From Gliomastix tumulicola (lineage: Eukaryota > Ascomycota > Sordariomycetes > Hypocreales > Bionectriaceae), in assembly GCA_001599755.1 (NCBI GenBank), contig BCHX01000002.1:1922001-1986000 (forward strand): a stretch of DNA of 64,000 nt, in the 5' to 3' direction. This document shows, piece by piece, positions 33,750-44,548 of the stretch. The notes under the pieces were generated by a model that did no database searches, had not been told where the DNA came from, and saw only the letters and a list, made by a program, of their open reading frames with translations. Made by a program: the position numbers and the translations under genes. Within the stretch, counting starts at the first letter, position 1; every line of letters starts with the position of its first letter.

Positions 33750-34918
33750 CTAGAAACTTCTCGCCTTGTCAATGTACTCCTGCGAGGGGCTCTCGTACTC
33801 GCTGACGAAGTAGGTCTGGCAATTTCGGCCCAGCCACATGTTAAACTTGCCAATCTCCTCCCTCAGTCGCGATACGGACTGTTGATCCATATTGGTCTGG
33901 GCGAGGAGCTCGGGAAGGGAGACTGAGGCATAACAGGTCAGCGGACGGGATGAAAATTGAACAAAAATGGCAAATGCTCACCGATCAGACGGGCCAAGTG
34001 CTCGGCACCGTAGACGTCGCAGACATTCTTGTACTTGGCATCCTCGCCGTTGCTGCTGTTGTCCCAAAGCTTGCGGACATCGATGTACTGATGACGCTCA
34101 AACCTGTGTCACGTGTCAGCCAGGGAGCTCAGGACCCGAAATGATGACACCGGCAGAGGCGATAAGGGGAGCGGGGGAATTCAAGTCAAGCGTTTAGCCG
34201 AGCTTCATCCTTACCTGTAGAGCAGTATCCGGCTGAGTGCCTTCTCAAAGTACTCGCGGAAGCCAGCGATGACCTCCTCGAGGATATCGAGGCTCGCAGA
34301 GCCCTCCGGGCGGTTCGGTCGCTCCGAGTTCAGGTAGTCCTCGAGGATCTGGGTGACGGGCTTCTCGTGCGGCAGCGGCACGAGCTGGTTGTTCTTGGTG
34401 ATGTTCTCCCAGTCGTCGACGAGCATCGCCTGGATGTGGTCGGGCAGGGGCAGGTTGATCATGGGACGATTGTGGAAGGTGTCCTCCTGCTCCAGCTCCC
34501 AGTCCTTGCCCCGTCGTCCAGCCGCGCGTCCGCCGCCGCCGCCGCCACCGCCTCCCTGGGCCGCGGACGATCCCCTCTCCTCGCTGCCGCGTGCCGAGTC
34601 GCCCGCCGCGCCCGCCTTGCCGCCCAGGGTCTTCTTGGGCTGCTTGTTGGACTTCTGCAGGTTGTTCCGCAGCTGGGCGTGCAGCTGGGCGGCCAGCTCC
34701 CGGTGCTCGTCGTCCAGGGGCCGGATGCGGTCGACGAGGACCCAGTCGTCCCAGGTGTTCTTCCAGCCCTTGTAGTGCACCTTGTAGCGGTAGCCGGTGC
34801 CGGGCTTCTCGGCGGGCTGGACGTCCATGATCTTGGCCTCGTAGAGCATGTCGAGGTGGAAGCAGAGGACCTTTTCGTCCTTGTTGAACTGGGGCGGCTG
34901 CTGGCGTGCGGGAGGCAT
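33750..34918 (-). CDS. EAF3: MRG15/EAF3-type chromodomain protein
   Basis: Nuclear subunit shared by NuA4 histone acetyltransferase and Rpd3S deacetylase; the chromo-barrel reads H3K36 methylation behind RNA polymerase II. Three exons (34918-34215, 34103-33982, 33922-33750) give 332 residues. The chromo-barrel domain covers about 10-75 (EKVLCFHLDMLYEAKIM...YKVHYKGWKNTWDDWV), with the aromatic cage positions F/Y/W/W retained. A basic linker with an unbroken run of nine Gly follows. The MRG domain begins about 165 (INLPLPDHIQAMLVDDWENI) and ends LREEIGKFNMWLGRNCQTYF. Longer upstream frames exist, but MPPARQQPPQFNKDEKVL is the natural start. Confidence 0.95.
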
Positions 34919-35700
34919 GATGGGCGGTTTGTGCAGTGTTGGAGGTATCAAAGATGGATTGATTATGTTCGATATGTGGCGGGATGAGTGATGGCGATGA
35001 TGCGAGTGCGAAGTTGGAGTTGCGGTTGGGGATGATAAGTGAAAGTTGAAGTGAAGGATCAACCCAGAAAGCCAATGAGATGAGCCCGCGTCTGTCACTC
35101 CTGCTCAGACCGTCCGTCGCGGATGGACTGAAAAAATGAAGCCCGTAAAGATCAACTTTAATGCATCATCGATTCAGACGTTGTGAGTGGTAGTTGTGTT
35201 GTTGTGAAAGAGATGGATTTTGTGAGTGTTCATGAAGTTGTTCGCGTTGATGAGCATGGATGGCATCTTTGTTTCATTTACGCGACGCGCTTCCAGAGTG
35301 CTGAATTAGCACTTTACGGGGTACAAGGTACTTCGGGACTCGGTTGGTGCTGGGGCCGATTTCGCAAGCAAAAAAATGCATTTCTCGGTGGTCGTCTGTA
35401 GAGACAAAAACAAGACCCCCTTTTTTCCGTATCGTAGCCAGACTTCCGCAGCGTATGCATAGTGGCGGTCGGGGTTTTTATGTCACCTACTGCCCACTAA
35501 GACGACATCCTTGCACGACAGATTCCATCATGACTCCCAAGATCTTGCAAGACAAGCTGGAAAATCCAGACTATCCAAGACACATTTAAATATCAGCTCT
35601 TGCCCGCCCTTTCTCTCTCTCTTGAGGGGCGCCAATTCCCACGGGATCTTGTCGCATTGCCCTCTGAAAGATTCCCTCTAAAAGAGAAAACGTCGCAATC
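34919..35700. promoter_or_regulatory. Divergent promoter region EAF3 / LYS2
   Basis: A 0.8-kb region. A TGACTC hexamer at 35531-35536, about 165 bp upstream of LYS2, matches six of seven positions of the TGA(C/G)TCA site of Gcn4/CPC1-type regulators of amino-acid synthesis. One partial site is only suggestive. Confidence 0.45.
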
Positions 35701-38700
35701 ATGGCTCAGATCCCAGATCCCACCATCGACCTCGACTGGTCAGGCTATGTCGGGTCGATCCAGGAGCATTTTGCTCAGCAGGCCCAGAAGAACCCTGACC
35801 GGGTCTGTGTCGTCGAGACTGCATCGTCAGAGTCTCCGGAGAGGGTCTTCACATACAAGCAGATCTATGAAGCCTCCAACATCCTCGCCCACCACCTCCA
35901 CGATGCGGGCGTCACCAATGGCGACATCGTCATGATCTGGGCTCACCGCTCTGTCGATCTCGTCGTCGCAATCATGGGCACTCTGGCTTCTGGAGCTACC
36001 ATGAGTGTTCTGGACCCTCTGTACCCACCCTCGCGCCAGCAGATCTACCTCGAGGTCGCTCAGCCGTGTGCCCTCGTGAGCATCACCAGAGCCACCGAGG
36101 AGGCTGGTCCTGTTGCTCCCCTCGTTCGCCGGTACATCGATTCCGAGCTCACGCTCAAGACCGAGGTGCCGTCTCTGCGCCTAGCGGATGATGGCACCCT
36201 AGAAGGTGGTGAGGTGAATGGCAAGGACGTCTTTGCCCAGGCCAGACCCAAGGCCGCTACCGGGCCAGATGTCATCGTCGGTCCAGACAGCAATCCCACG
36301 CTCAGTTACACGTCGGGGTCAGAAGGAAAACCCAAAGGTGTGCTAGGAAGACATTACAGCCTGGCGAGATATTTCCCGTGGATGGCGGAGAAGTTCAACT
36401 TGACTTCGGAGAGCAGGTTCACGATGTTGTCAGGGATTGCACACGACCCCATCCAGAGGGACATATTCACTCCACTTTTCCTGGGAGCTCGGATTGTCGT
36501 CCCTTCGAAAGAAGATATTCAACATGAGAAGCTTGCTGAGTGGTTCAGGGAGCACAAACCCACCGTTTGTCATTTGACGCCTGCCATGGGGCAGATCCTA
36601 GTCGGAGGCGCCTCGGCTGAGTTCCCATCGTTGGAGCGAGCCTTCTTCGTTGGCGACGTGCTCACGACCCGGGACTGCAGAAATCTGCGAAAGTTGGCCG
36701 TCAACTGCAAAATCATTAACATGCTGGGTACGCCTCATAGATCGACTTGATCGGATCTTCCTCTCACTCCCAGCTCATTCTCTTGCTAACCGTATCATCA
36801 GGTTCAACCGAGACCCAGCGTGCCGTGTCTTACTTTGAGATTCCGAGCAGAGCCGACGAGCCAGGCTTCCTTGACAAGCTCAAGGACACGGTGCCTGCTG
36901 GAAAGGGCATGCAGAATGTGCAACTGCTCGTCGTAGACAGACAAGACCCCAAGAGGATCTGCGATGTGGGAGAAGTAGGCGAGATCTACTTCCGTGCGGC
37001 AGGTCTCGCCGAAGGCTATCTTGGTGATCCGCAGAAGACCAGCGAAAAGTTCGTGCCTAACTGGTTCGTGGACAACAAGACATGGGAAGAGGCCGATCAA
37101 AAGATCAGCAAGAACGAGCCCTGGAGACAACCACACTTGTGGAAGGGGCCTCGAGATCGGCTCTACCGCACGGGTGATCTGGGCCGCTACCTTGAAAGTG
37201 GTGATGTCGAGTGCACCGGCCGTGCTGATGACCAGGTCAAGATCCGTGGGTTCAGAATCGAGCTCAATGAGGTGGATAGCAACTTGAGTCAGAGCCCTCT
37301 CATCAGAGACTGTAAGTTACTCTCCTTCAGAGCCTGATCACTCACAGAGCTCTAGCTCTAACCACAGAGACTAGGCAAGACACTGGTCCGTCGAGACAGG
37401 AACGAGGAACACACGCTCGTCAGTTATATCGTTCCCGAGCTGAATGAGTGGCCCAAATTCTTGAAAGCACATGATCTCGAGGACATCGAGGATGAGGGTA
37501 CGGATATCGGCCCGGCCAAGGTGTTCTTCAAGCGCTTCAGACGTATGCAGACCGAAGTCCGTGACCATCTGAAGGACAGACTCCCCAGCTACGCTGTGCC
37601 TACCATTTACATCGTGCTGGACAAACTGCCCCTGAACCCCAATGGAAAGGTGGACAAGCCAAACTTGCCCTTCCCCGATATCGTCGAGCAGACTGAGGAT
37701 GCCTCAGATGAGGATTTGAAGCGATGGGAGGCCATGACGGATCTAGAGAGAAAGGTGGCCAGTGTCTGGGCAGAGCTCATTCCAGGAACCAACGAGAAAA
37801 CGATTTCTCCGCAAAACTCCTTCTTCGATCTCGGCGGGCATTCTCTGTTGGCCCAGCAGATGCTTCTAGTCGTCCGACGGTCGCTCAACATTCAGGTGTC
37901 TATCAACTCGCTATACGAGAACCCGAGTCTCGCCGGATTCGCCGGCTACGCCAAAAAGCAACTGGACGCCGCCAATGGTATCGGAGAGGCCGTTGTTACC
38001 GAGGAGGAAAAGAACCCCGCGTACGCCCGTTCTCTCGACGAGCTCATCAGCCAGCTGCCCAAGTCATACCAGTCTGCTGACTCGGCAACGATCCGTGCGC
38101 GGGCAAGCCCAACGGTCTTTCTGACTGGTGCCACCGGTTTCCTTGGAGCATACCTCATCAAGGATGTGCTCGAGCGCACCAGTCGCAAGGTCAAGCTCAT
38201 TGCCCACGTTCGAGGCGCCAAGGACCAGAAGGCAGGCCTTACACGGCTCCAGCGCTCACTTGAGACCTACGGCCTGTGGGTGCCCGAGTGGTCTTCGCGT
38301 CTGAGCTGCGTGGTTGGCGACCTTGCTAAGCCGCAGCTCGGCCTCGAGCCTTCGGTATGGGCTGATTTGGCCCAGAACGTGGACATCGTGATTCACAACG
38401 GCGCGACGGTGCACTGGGTCAAGAGATACCAGGACATGATGGCCGCCAATGTGCTCTCGACTGTCGACGCTATGCGGCTCTGCAACGAGGGCAGGCCCAA
38501 GACCTTCACCTTTGTGAGCTCCACCAGTGTCCTCGACACAGACCACTATGTCCAGCTCTCTGAGCGCCAGACGAGCACGGGAGAGCATGCTGTCTCAGAG
38601 GACGACGACCTGCTGGGCAGCCGCACAGGGCTCGGCACGGGCTACGGCCAGACCAAGTGGGTGTCGGAGCAGCTGGCCAGGGAAGCCGGTCGCCGTGGCC

Positions 38701-39377
38701 TGCGCGGGACGGTCGTCAGGCCAGGCTATATCCTCGGAGACAATGAGACGGGTGTCTCCAACTCGGACGACTTCCTCATCCGCCTGCTCAAGGGCTGCGT
38801 CCAGCTCGGTGTGCGGCCGCACATCATCAACTCGGTCAACTCCGTGCCCGTTAACCACGTGGCGCGCGTTGTCGTTGCCTCGGCGCTCAACCCTCTCCCC
38901 GAGGGCGTCCACGTCGCCCACGTCACTGGCCACCCCCGCCTCCGCATGAACGAGTACCTCTCCCTGCTCGAGTACTACGGCTACAAGGTGCCCGAGGTCA
39001 GCTACGACAGCTGGAAGGACGAGCTCGAGCGGTACGTCACGGCCGGTGGTCAGGAGAAGGACCAGGAGCAGCATGCCCTCATGCCGCTCTACCACTTCTG
39101 CGTCAACGACCTGCCGGCCACGACCCGCGCCCCGGAGCTCGATGACCGGAACACGGTCAAGATCCTCAAGGAGGACGCCGAGACGTGGACTGGTGTCGAC
39201 GAGAGCGCCGGCTACGGCATTGCGCGTGAGGATGTGGGCAGATACCTTCGGTACCTGGCCGAGACCAAGTTCATCGGCTGGCCTACGGGACGTGGGAGAC
39301 CCCTTCCCGAGGTCAACCTGACACAGGCGCAGCTGGATGCGGCTGGTGCCGTGGGTGGTAGAGGAGGTACCAGCTAG
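35701..39377 (+). CDS. LYS2: L-2-aminoadipate reductase (lysine biosynthesis)
   Basis: ATP- and NADPH-dependent enzyme reducing alpha-aminoadipate to the semialdehyde, the fungal lysine pathway step. Three exons (35701-36727, 36802-37311, 37375-39377) give 1179 residues in adenylation, carrier and reductase order. The adenylation domain shows LSYTSGSEGKPKGV, GSTETQRAVSY, YRTGDLGRY and KIRGFRIELNE with NGKVDK. The carrier site is FFDLGGHSLLAQQ (Ser takes phosphopantetheine, added by Lys5-type transferase). The reductase domain has VFLTGATGFLGAYL and Tyr-x3-Lys (YGQTK). The second intron must use the ACTAG acceptor at 37374; the CACAG seven bases upstream would create an immediate stop codon. 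Confidence 0.97.
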
Positions 39378-39712
39378 ATAGCGATGATTTACTAAAAAGG
39401 TGGAAAGAGCCCGAGAGCCCGAGCTACATAGATCTTAATCTGAAAAAAAAAAAATCAAGACAGCATTGCGTACTTTGAAGCCCCGAGGATATGTACCGTG
39501 CATACCCATCTAACACTGTATGACCCCCTCCTAACGCTTGTATAAAGACAGTGCGATTACAAACAGGGTAACACGCACGCGCGCTTCCACTTTACGCGTC
39601 CCACCCTTGAACCCATTGTCAAGACACCCTCTCTCCCACTTCCTTCCCTCTCCCAATTCCAACGCCTCCCCTGCCCAGCAGGTCTCTTCGCCCCCCTTAG
39701 ACCGCTGCAATC
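39378..39712. other. LYS2 3' flank and NKP2 promoter
   Basis: A short tandem gap with an A12 run near 39445 and TC-rich sequence before NKP2. Nothing else seen. Confidence 0.45.
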
Positions 39713-40337
39713 ATGGCGCCCACCGAGACCCAGATCCTAGAGAACTACCTCCTCCGCCCCGCCGGCCTCGAAGCCATCGTCACCTACGAATGGTTCGCCG
39801 AGCGATTCCCGCCCGCGCAGCGCGACAGCCCGCAGGTGCGCGCGCTGTGGCAGGACCTGATGGCGCAGCGGGAGCGCGCGCTCGAGGGCGTACGGGCCGC
39901 CATCGAGGTCGAGGCGCGCAGGGGAGTGGCCATGAGGCGGGAGGTGCTGCGGGAGAGGAGGGAGGCCGAGGCCGAGGAGCTGGATGAGGAGATTGAGCTG
40001 GAGAGGGCGGTGCGTCGACCCATTGTCCCCCCTTTATGCTATAGGATGGGGATACTGACAAAAGGGGGGGTCATAGCTCTTTGGCGCGCAGTCCGGGGCC
40101 AAGTCGGCGAAGCACAGTCTCGACAGCATCATACCAGAACTCGAAGGCGCGGCCGGCGCACTGGAAATCGAGATCGAGAAGCTCAAGGCAGAGGAGGAAA
40201 TCCTCCTCGAGTCCGTCAAGCAGACCATCGGGAACCTAAGCGACCTCCGCTACGGCAAATTCGCAAACGCGAACATCAAAGACGACGTCCTCGAGAGCCT
40301 GACAGCCCTGGAGGACGTATGCGCCGACAAGACATGA
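39713..40337 (+). CDS. NKP2: Cnl2/NKP2-type inner kinetochore protein
   Basis: Subunit of the constitutive centromere-associated network (Ctf19 complex). Two exons (39713-40009, 40077-40337) give 185 residues. The family start is visible: ETQILENYLLRPAGLEAIVTYEWFAERFP, followed by a long helical, charged segment (heptad-like, EVEARRG...EELDEEIELERA). A second helical block, LEGAAGALEIEIEKLKAEEEILLESVKQTIGNLSDLRYGKF, is compatible with a coiled coil pairing with Nkp1. The join after ERA is in phase 0. The call rests on the N-terminal pattern and overall coiled-coil build, which diverge fast in this family. Confidence 0.8.
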
Positions 40338-40578
40338 TACACGAGACGAGTCAATACCCAGTCACATGAAGTTACGATTTATCCGTCTTAGCACGCGCAG
40401 AAACACGCTGGGTATATTTATTATATGTAATAGTTGTCGTGCTACATCCAAATCGACACCCAGCAAGCCCTCACAGCCGTGACACCCAGCCATCTCTGCA
40501 TCCCTCATATCATGAGAACCCGTCAATAAATTATACACTCAAAGAAGATTCACGAATCTATCGGCGAAAACGGGGGTT

Positions 40579-41494
40579 TTAGTGGCGGCCGTGGCCCTCC
40601 ATGCGACGAGTCCTTTTTCGGAAACAAACGATTAGTATATCCATAGCAGACCAGGAAGAACGCGCATCTCAGCGCGCAACAAATCAGGTTTACTCACATA
40701 AAGGTACGGCTGAGGAAGGAGATGCCAAGCATGAACATCCAGTTGGGAACAACGTTGAAGGCCCAGGTGAGGTATCCAAAGGGAACAGCAAGACCGAGCT
40801 CGACGGCCTTGCCGTTGAAGGGGTGGAACCAGGAGTCGAGCAGGACGGCGCGCTCGCGGTTGTCCTTGACGGCGGCGATCTCGCTGGACGTGACGGTGGT
40901 CATGTTGAAGCGCCTCTTGTAGATGTCAATCGGGGCCGGGGGCGGGAGCATGTCGAAGATCCAGAGGGTGCCGGCGCCGGCGGACCAGCTGTTGCAGAGG
41001 ATGGGCTGGTCGTCGCAGTTGATGATGCCCATGTGCGGCGCGGACGGGAGGAGGGCGAACTTGGCGGCCGTCTCGTTGTACGCGCTCTCGATTTGGCCAC
41101 AGTGACCTACAGCCAAAGCTTGTCAATACACACACACACACACTTTCTCTCTCTCTCTCTTCTATCTCCCACAGCATAGCAGGGTCGATCGCAACGTACC
41201 GAAGCAGGTCTTGTTCCCACCCGTGGTCAGCACCCACCACTCCTCGGGCTTGGTGGCGTCGGCCGCCACGGGCTCGTACAGCGTGTCCTTCCAGTTCTCG
41301 AGCGTCAGGACGTGCAGCTTCATCGACCCGACCTTGGCCTCGAGCGCGGCGACCGGGTTGTGGCGCGCGGGGTTCGGGATGTACGAGCCGAACTGGCTGA
41401 GGAAGTTCTGAAACTGCGCCTGGTACTGCTGGAAGTCCTGCGCCGCGGCGAGGGCGGGCAGCGCCATGGCGGCGACGGCAGAGAAGAAGCGCAT
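40579..41494 (-). CDS. ER thioredoxin-like membrane protein
   Basis: Predicted secretory-pathway membrane protein. Three exons (41494-41200, 41106-40698, 40612-40579) give 245 residues. A signal peptide (MRFFSAVAAMALPALAAAQ) precedes a thioredoxin-like fold: EEWWVLTTGGNKTCFGHCGQIESAYNETAAKFA aligns in layout with the WCGHC active-site strand-helix of disulfide isomerases. Here the two Cys are about 97 and 101, a C-x3-C spacing split by intron 1. Further on GIINCDDQPILCNSW and GTLWIFDMLP match the next strands. One hydrophobic helix (LGLAVPFGYLTWAFNVVPNWMFMLGISF, about 205-233) and a basic tail MTRRMEGHGRH encoded by the last exon follow. The gene has no symbol I can assign; redox activity is uncertain because of the spacing. 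Confidence 0.72.
41128..41162. repeat. (CA)n(CT)n compound microsatellite in intron
   Basis: About seven CA units followed by about nine CT units lie inside intron 1 of the thioredoxin-like gene (41199-41107). On the coding strand this places an AG-rich then TG-rich tract within the intron. Confidence 0.85.
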
Positions 41495-42303
41495 GGCTGC
41501 GAACGTGTGAAGATAAAGATAAAGGTATTAAATAAAGAGAAAAAGATGCTAGTACTAAGACCTAGGACTTCTAGTCACCGCGACAAGAAGGAGTGACGGC
41601 GGCGCGGGGGGGAGGAATGAATTACAACGGAAAGGGAAGCGTATACGTACACCTCACACGAAGGGGAAAGAGGAGAATGGGAAAGCAATGGAAGCTATAA
41701 GAATGGATAAGTTCCAAAATAAAGGGACCTTCTGGGGGAGGAGAGTGTCCTTTAAGGCAAGCCCCGACCCCGAACTTGGCGGCGAACTCGAAATTTGCGG
41801 ATCCTTGTCGAGGACAAGCCAAAGCAGTTCGCATTTTACCCCGTTTCCGCCGTCTGTCATTTGGCCTCTGGAGCATCGAGTTCTAGGCCAATCGCTTGTC
41901 GTTTCCCCGGCATTCTGTGCAATTGTTGGTGCAGACGCGACCCTCTGAGCTCCACCTGTGGATTGGCCGCTGGCGCAAAGTCCGCTGACAGTTGACACTA
42001 CTGCACGAGTACGCCGAGGGGACAGATGGCAATTATCATCATTATTGTGATTTTGAGCGAGAGGACTCAGTTATCACGTAGCATTGAATTCTGCCTGTCG
42101 AATCAAGTTGATGGGACCGGGCTGTTGAAGCTGATTAGATAATTGGATTTTGAGCTGCATTTAACTATAGGGTAGCTAGAACCGTCCCATAGCGAATCTC
42201 AATTAAGCTACCCCACCATAAACATGCCGCCGGTCTGGGACTTGGACAATGGACGAATTGATATCACCATCATCACTACCAATTATACGAGGTCAACATA
42301 ACA
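41495..42303. promoter_or_regulatory. Divergent promoter region, thioredoxin-like / CENP-Q
   Basis: About 0.8 kb; GC content falls towards the CENP-Q side (42010-42300). No extra gene seen. Confidence 0.45.
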
Positions 42304-43923
42304 ATGGTAGGATATCTTCGGCTCTCCAACTCGCTTTGAGAACTGAATATCCCAGGCTAACATACTTTCTTCTCTTTTCCCACAATGCAGGCTGAAGAGA
42401 CGACCAAGCGCAAGCGCGGCCGGCCCAACGCGTCGAACGCGTCCAAAGCCGCGCCTGCAGGACCACAGCCGGAACAGGACAACACCAACGACGCAGGCAG
42501 CCGTCCGACGAAACGCAGACGTCAGAGCAGGGGAAGTGCCGGGCCGGAAGCCGTCGAAGCACAGCCAGCCAGAAGGAGACCCAGGCGGTCGCTAGACAAC
42601 GCCGCCGAGGATGAAGCGCCAAAGCGGAAGCGAAGTCGGGGCGAGAAGCAGCCGGGAGAGGAGGAGGAGGAACCGCGCGCCGAAGGGAAGACGAGGAAAA
42701 AGGTGCTGAAGGTGCGCCCGGCGACCGCGACGGCAGATGAGCAGCAAGCGGAACAGTCCAAGCGAGGACGGCCGAAGGCAGGGCGACCTCCGTTGCAGGA
42801 CAAAGCACCCAACACCAACGCCCAGGGGATGACCCGACGAGGAAGACCCAGCGCAGCAGCAGCAGCAGCCGAGGAAAATCCCGCCTCGCCGCCGCCGCAG
42901 GAGAAGAAGAAGAAGAAGAAGCGAGGCCGACCCTCCAAGGGCGGCGACGAGGAACCCGCCAACCGACACAACACCAACAACGACGACGAAGACCAAGAGC
43001 CGACGCGCCCCTCCCGCCCCAAGCAGCGCACCGAAGCCGCACTCCCGCCCAAACGCTACCTCCACGTGGCCCCCCACGTCCGCGGCGTCAAGAAGGCCAC
43101 CATCGACGCGAAGTGGACGCCCCTCGGCTCCTCGTCCATCGCCGCCGCCTCGGAGATCCTCGAGCTCGCCCACCGGCCCGTCGCCCAGCGCATGGCCGGC
43201 ACGACGCAGCGCCGGCAGCACGCGTCGGCCGCGCTGGCCGTCGCGTACCGGCGCATCACGCGCAAGCTGCAGCGCGGGCTGCCGTTCCCGCCCGCGGGGA
43301 TGCCCTCCTCCTCGTCCGGTACGGCTGCGGCCCGCGGCGGCCGGGGGGGAGATGGCGGGCGCGAGACGGAGCTGGACTTTGAGAGTGTGCTGGACGGGCG
43401 GCGGGCGCTGGAGAGGCAGCTGGATCCGCTGCTGCATGCGGTCGAGCTGCTCGAGAGGGAGAAGAGCAGGATGGAGCGGGAGCTGGAGAGGGATTACATG
43501 ACGCTGAGGAATCTGGAGGCCGGGGCGCGGACACAGGCGAGGGAGCAGAGGGAGAAGCTCAAGAGAGCGCATGTCCTGGCGCCAGATGCGTCGAGGAAGC
43601 CTCATCTTGAAGATGTCGAGATGATCTTTGAGGACGATGGACCCATCTCACAGGGCAACACCTTCAAGGTGAGAGTTTGTTTAGAGCCTCTGTGTGGTAA
43701 ACTAGAGTGATGCTAACACGATTGAATCTGGCAGGACCTCGAGAACGGCGAGCTGAAAGACCTGGCCCTCCAGCTCAGCGGACACATGGACAGCATAAAG
43801 ACGAATCTCCAGCAGACAGATGGTCTGCTTCCTCAGATGGCCAGCACTAAGTCGGCGCTGAGACTCGTCCTGCTCCAGCATCTGGACCAGAAGAGTGCCG
43901 AGAAGGCAGTGCTTGGGAGCTGA
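42304..43923 (+). CDS. fta7: CENP-Q/Fta7-like inner kinetochore protein
   Basis: Likely CENP-Q (yeast Okp1, fission yeast Fta7) subunit of the CCAN at centromeres. The first 230 residues are disordered and strongly basic, with repeated AT-hook-like cores (KRGRP at least three times, RRGRP, KKRGRPSKG) that fit DNA binding. From about residue 240 (LPPKRYLHVAPHVRGV) comes a helical region with a long coiled coil (ALERQLDPLLHAVELLEREKSRMERELERDY) and a C-terminal block LENGELKDLALQLSGHMDSIKTNLQQ. I favour ATG at 42304 as a three-base exon, then intron 42307-42390 (CTAACATAC branch point, T/C tract, TGCAG), then 42391-43668 and 43735-43923, 489 residues. Starting at ATG 42385 without that intron changes only one or two residues. 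Confidence 0.75.
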
Positions 43924-44548
43924 TCCATCTGCATTACGCGCTGTAGAGCTTCAGCACCATGTTACGTTTTGCGCAAGAATTTGGACCAGAACATCTTTGA
44001 TTAAGCGACGGCGTTTAGGTAGGATCGGGTCATTACGAGAACCTGCCTTGTTACAGGGTTTAACGAAAGAGGAACAAATTTCTAGCAACATTTCACTAAT
44101 GATATGTCGCTCATTTGGATGTCACGAATGAGAGGAGAGTCACAGGTGAGCTTGCAAGTGTCATGAAGTCGTTGTCTATGCTGATGGGGGCTGAAATGGA
44201 AAAGCCCCCCTTTTGGCACCTGAATGCAAGCCCTATTTACATACATGCCACAAATACCCAGAAAAAGAACAGTGGAAGCGAAGACGCGTGTCTAACAAGG
44301 ATTTCTAACAGAAATGACAGCCTTGGAAGAGCCTTGCCAGCCACGCCCCATTCTGCCTGAAGAAGAGGAAGAGGTTGAAAATGCGCCCCAATGGAGCACC
44401 CAGCGGTCTATCCAAAAAGCATCGTGAAAGATACAAAACACGACGAGGCTAATCGTCTAGATCCAAGAAGTGAAGGCGTGTCGCGGCCATTTGGCCGTGA
44501 CTGAGGCGGCCCAACTAGCAACGGCCCCTCGTCAGTTTGCGAACAAAC
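43924..44548. other. Convergent intergenic region
   Basis: Faces the 3' ends of CENP-Q and the secreted acidic protein gene. No coding content was recognised. Confidence 0.5.

Noticed and set aside
36747..37337. LYS2 fragment read as its own ORF starting in intron 1
   Set aside because: It is exon 2 of LYS2 with intron sequence at both ends; the spliced adenylation domain is continuous.
42592..43605. 337-codon minus-strand frame opposite CENP-Q
   Set aside because: Arg/Leu/Gly-rich shadow of the basic coding region, with no start context or splice support.
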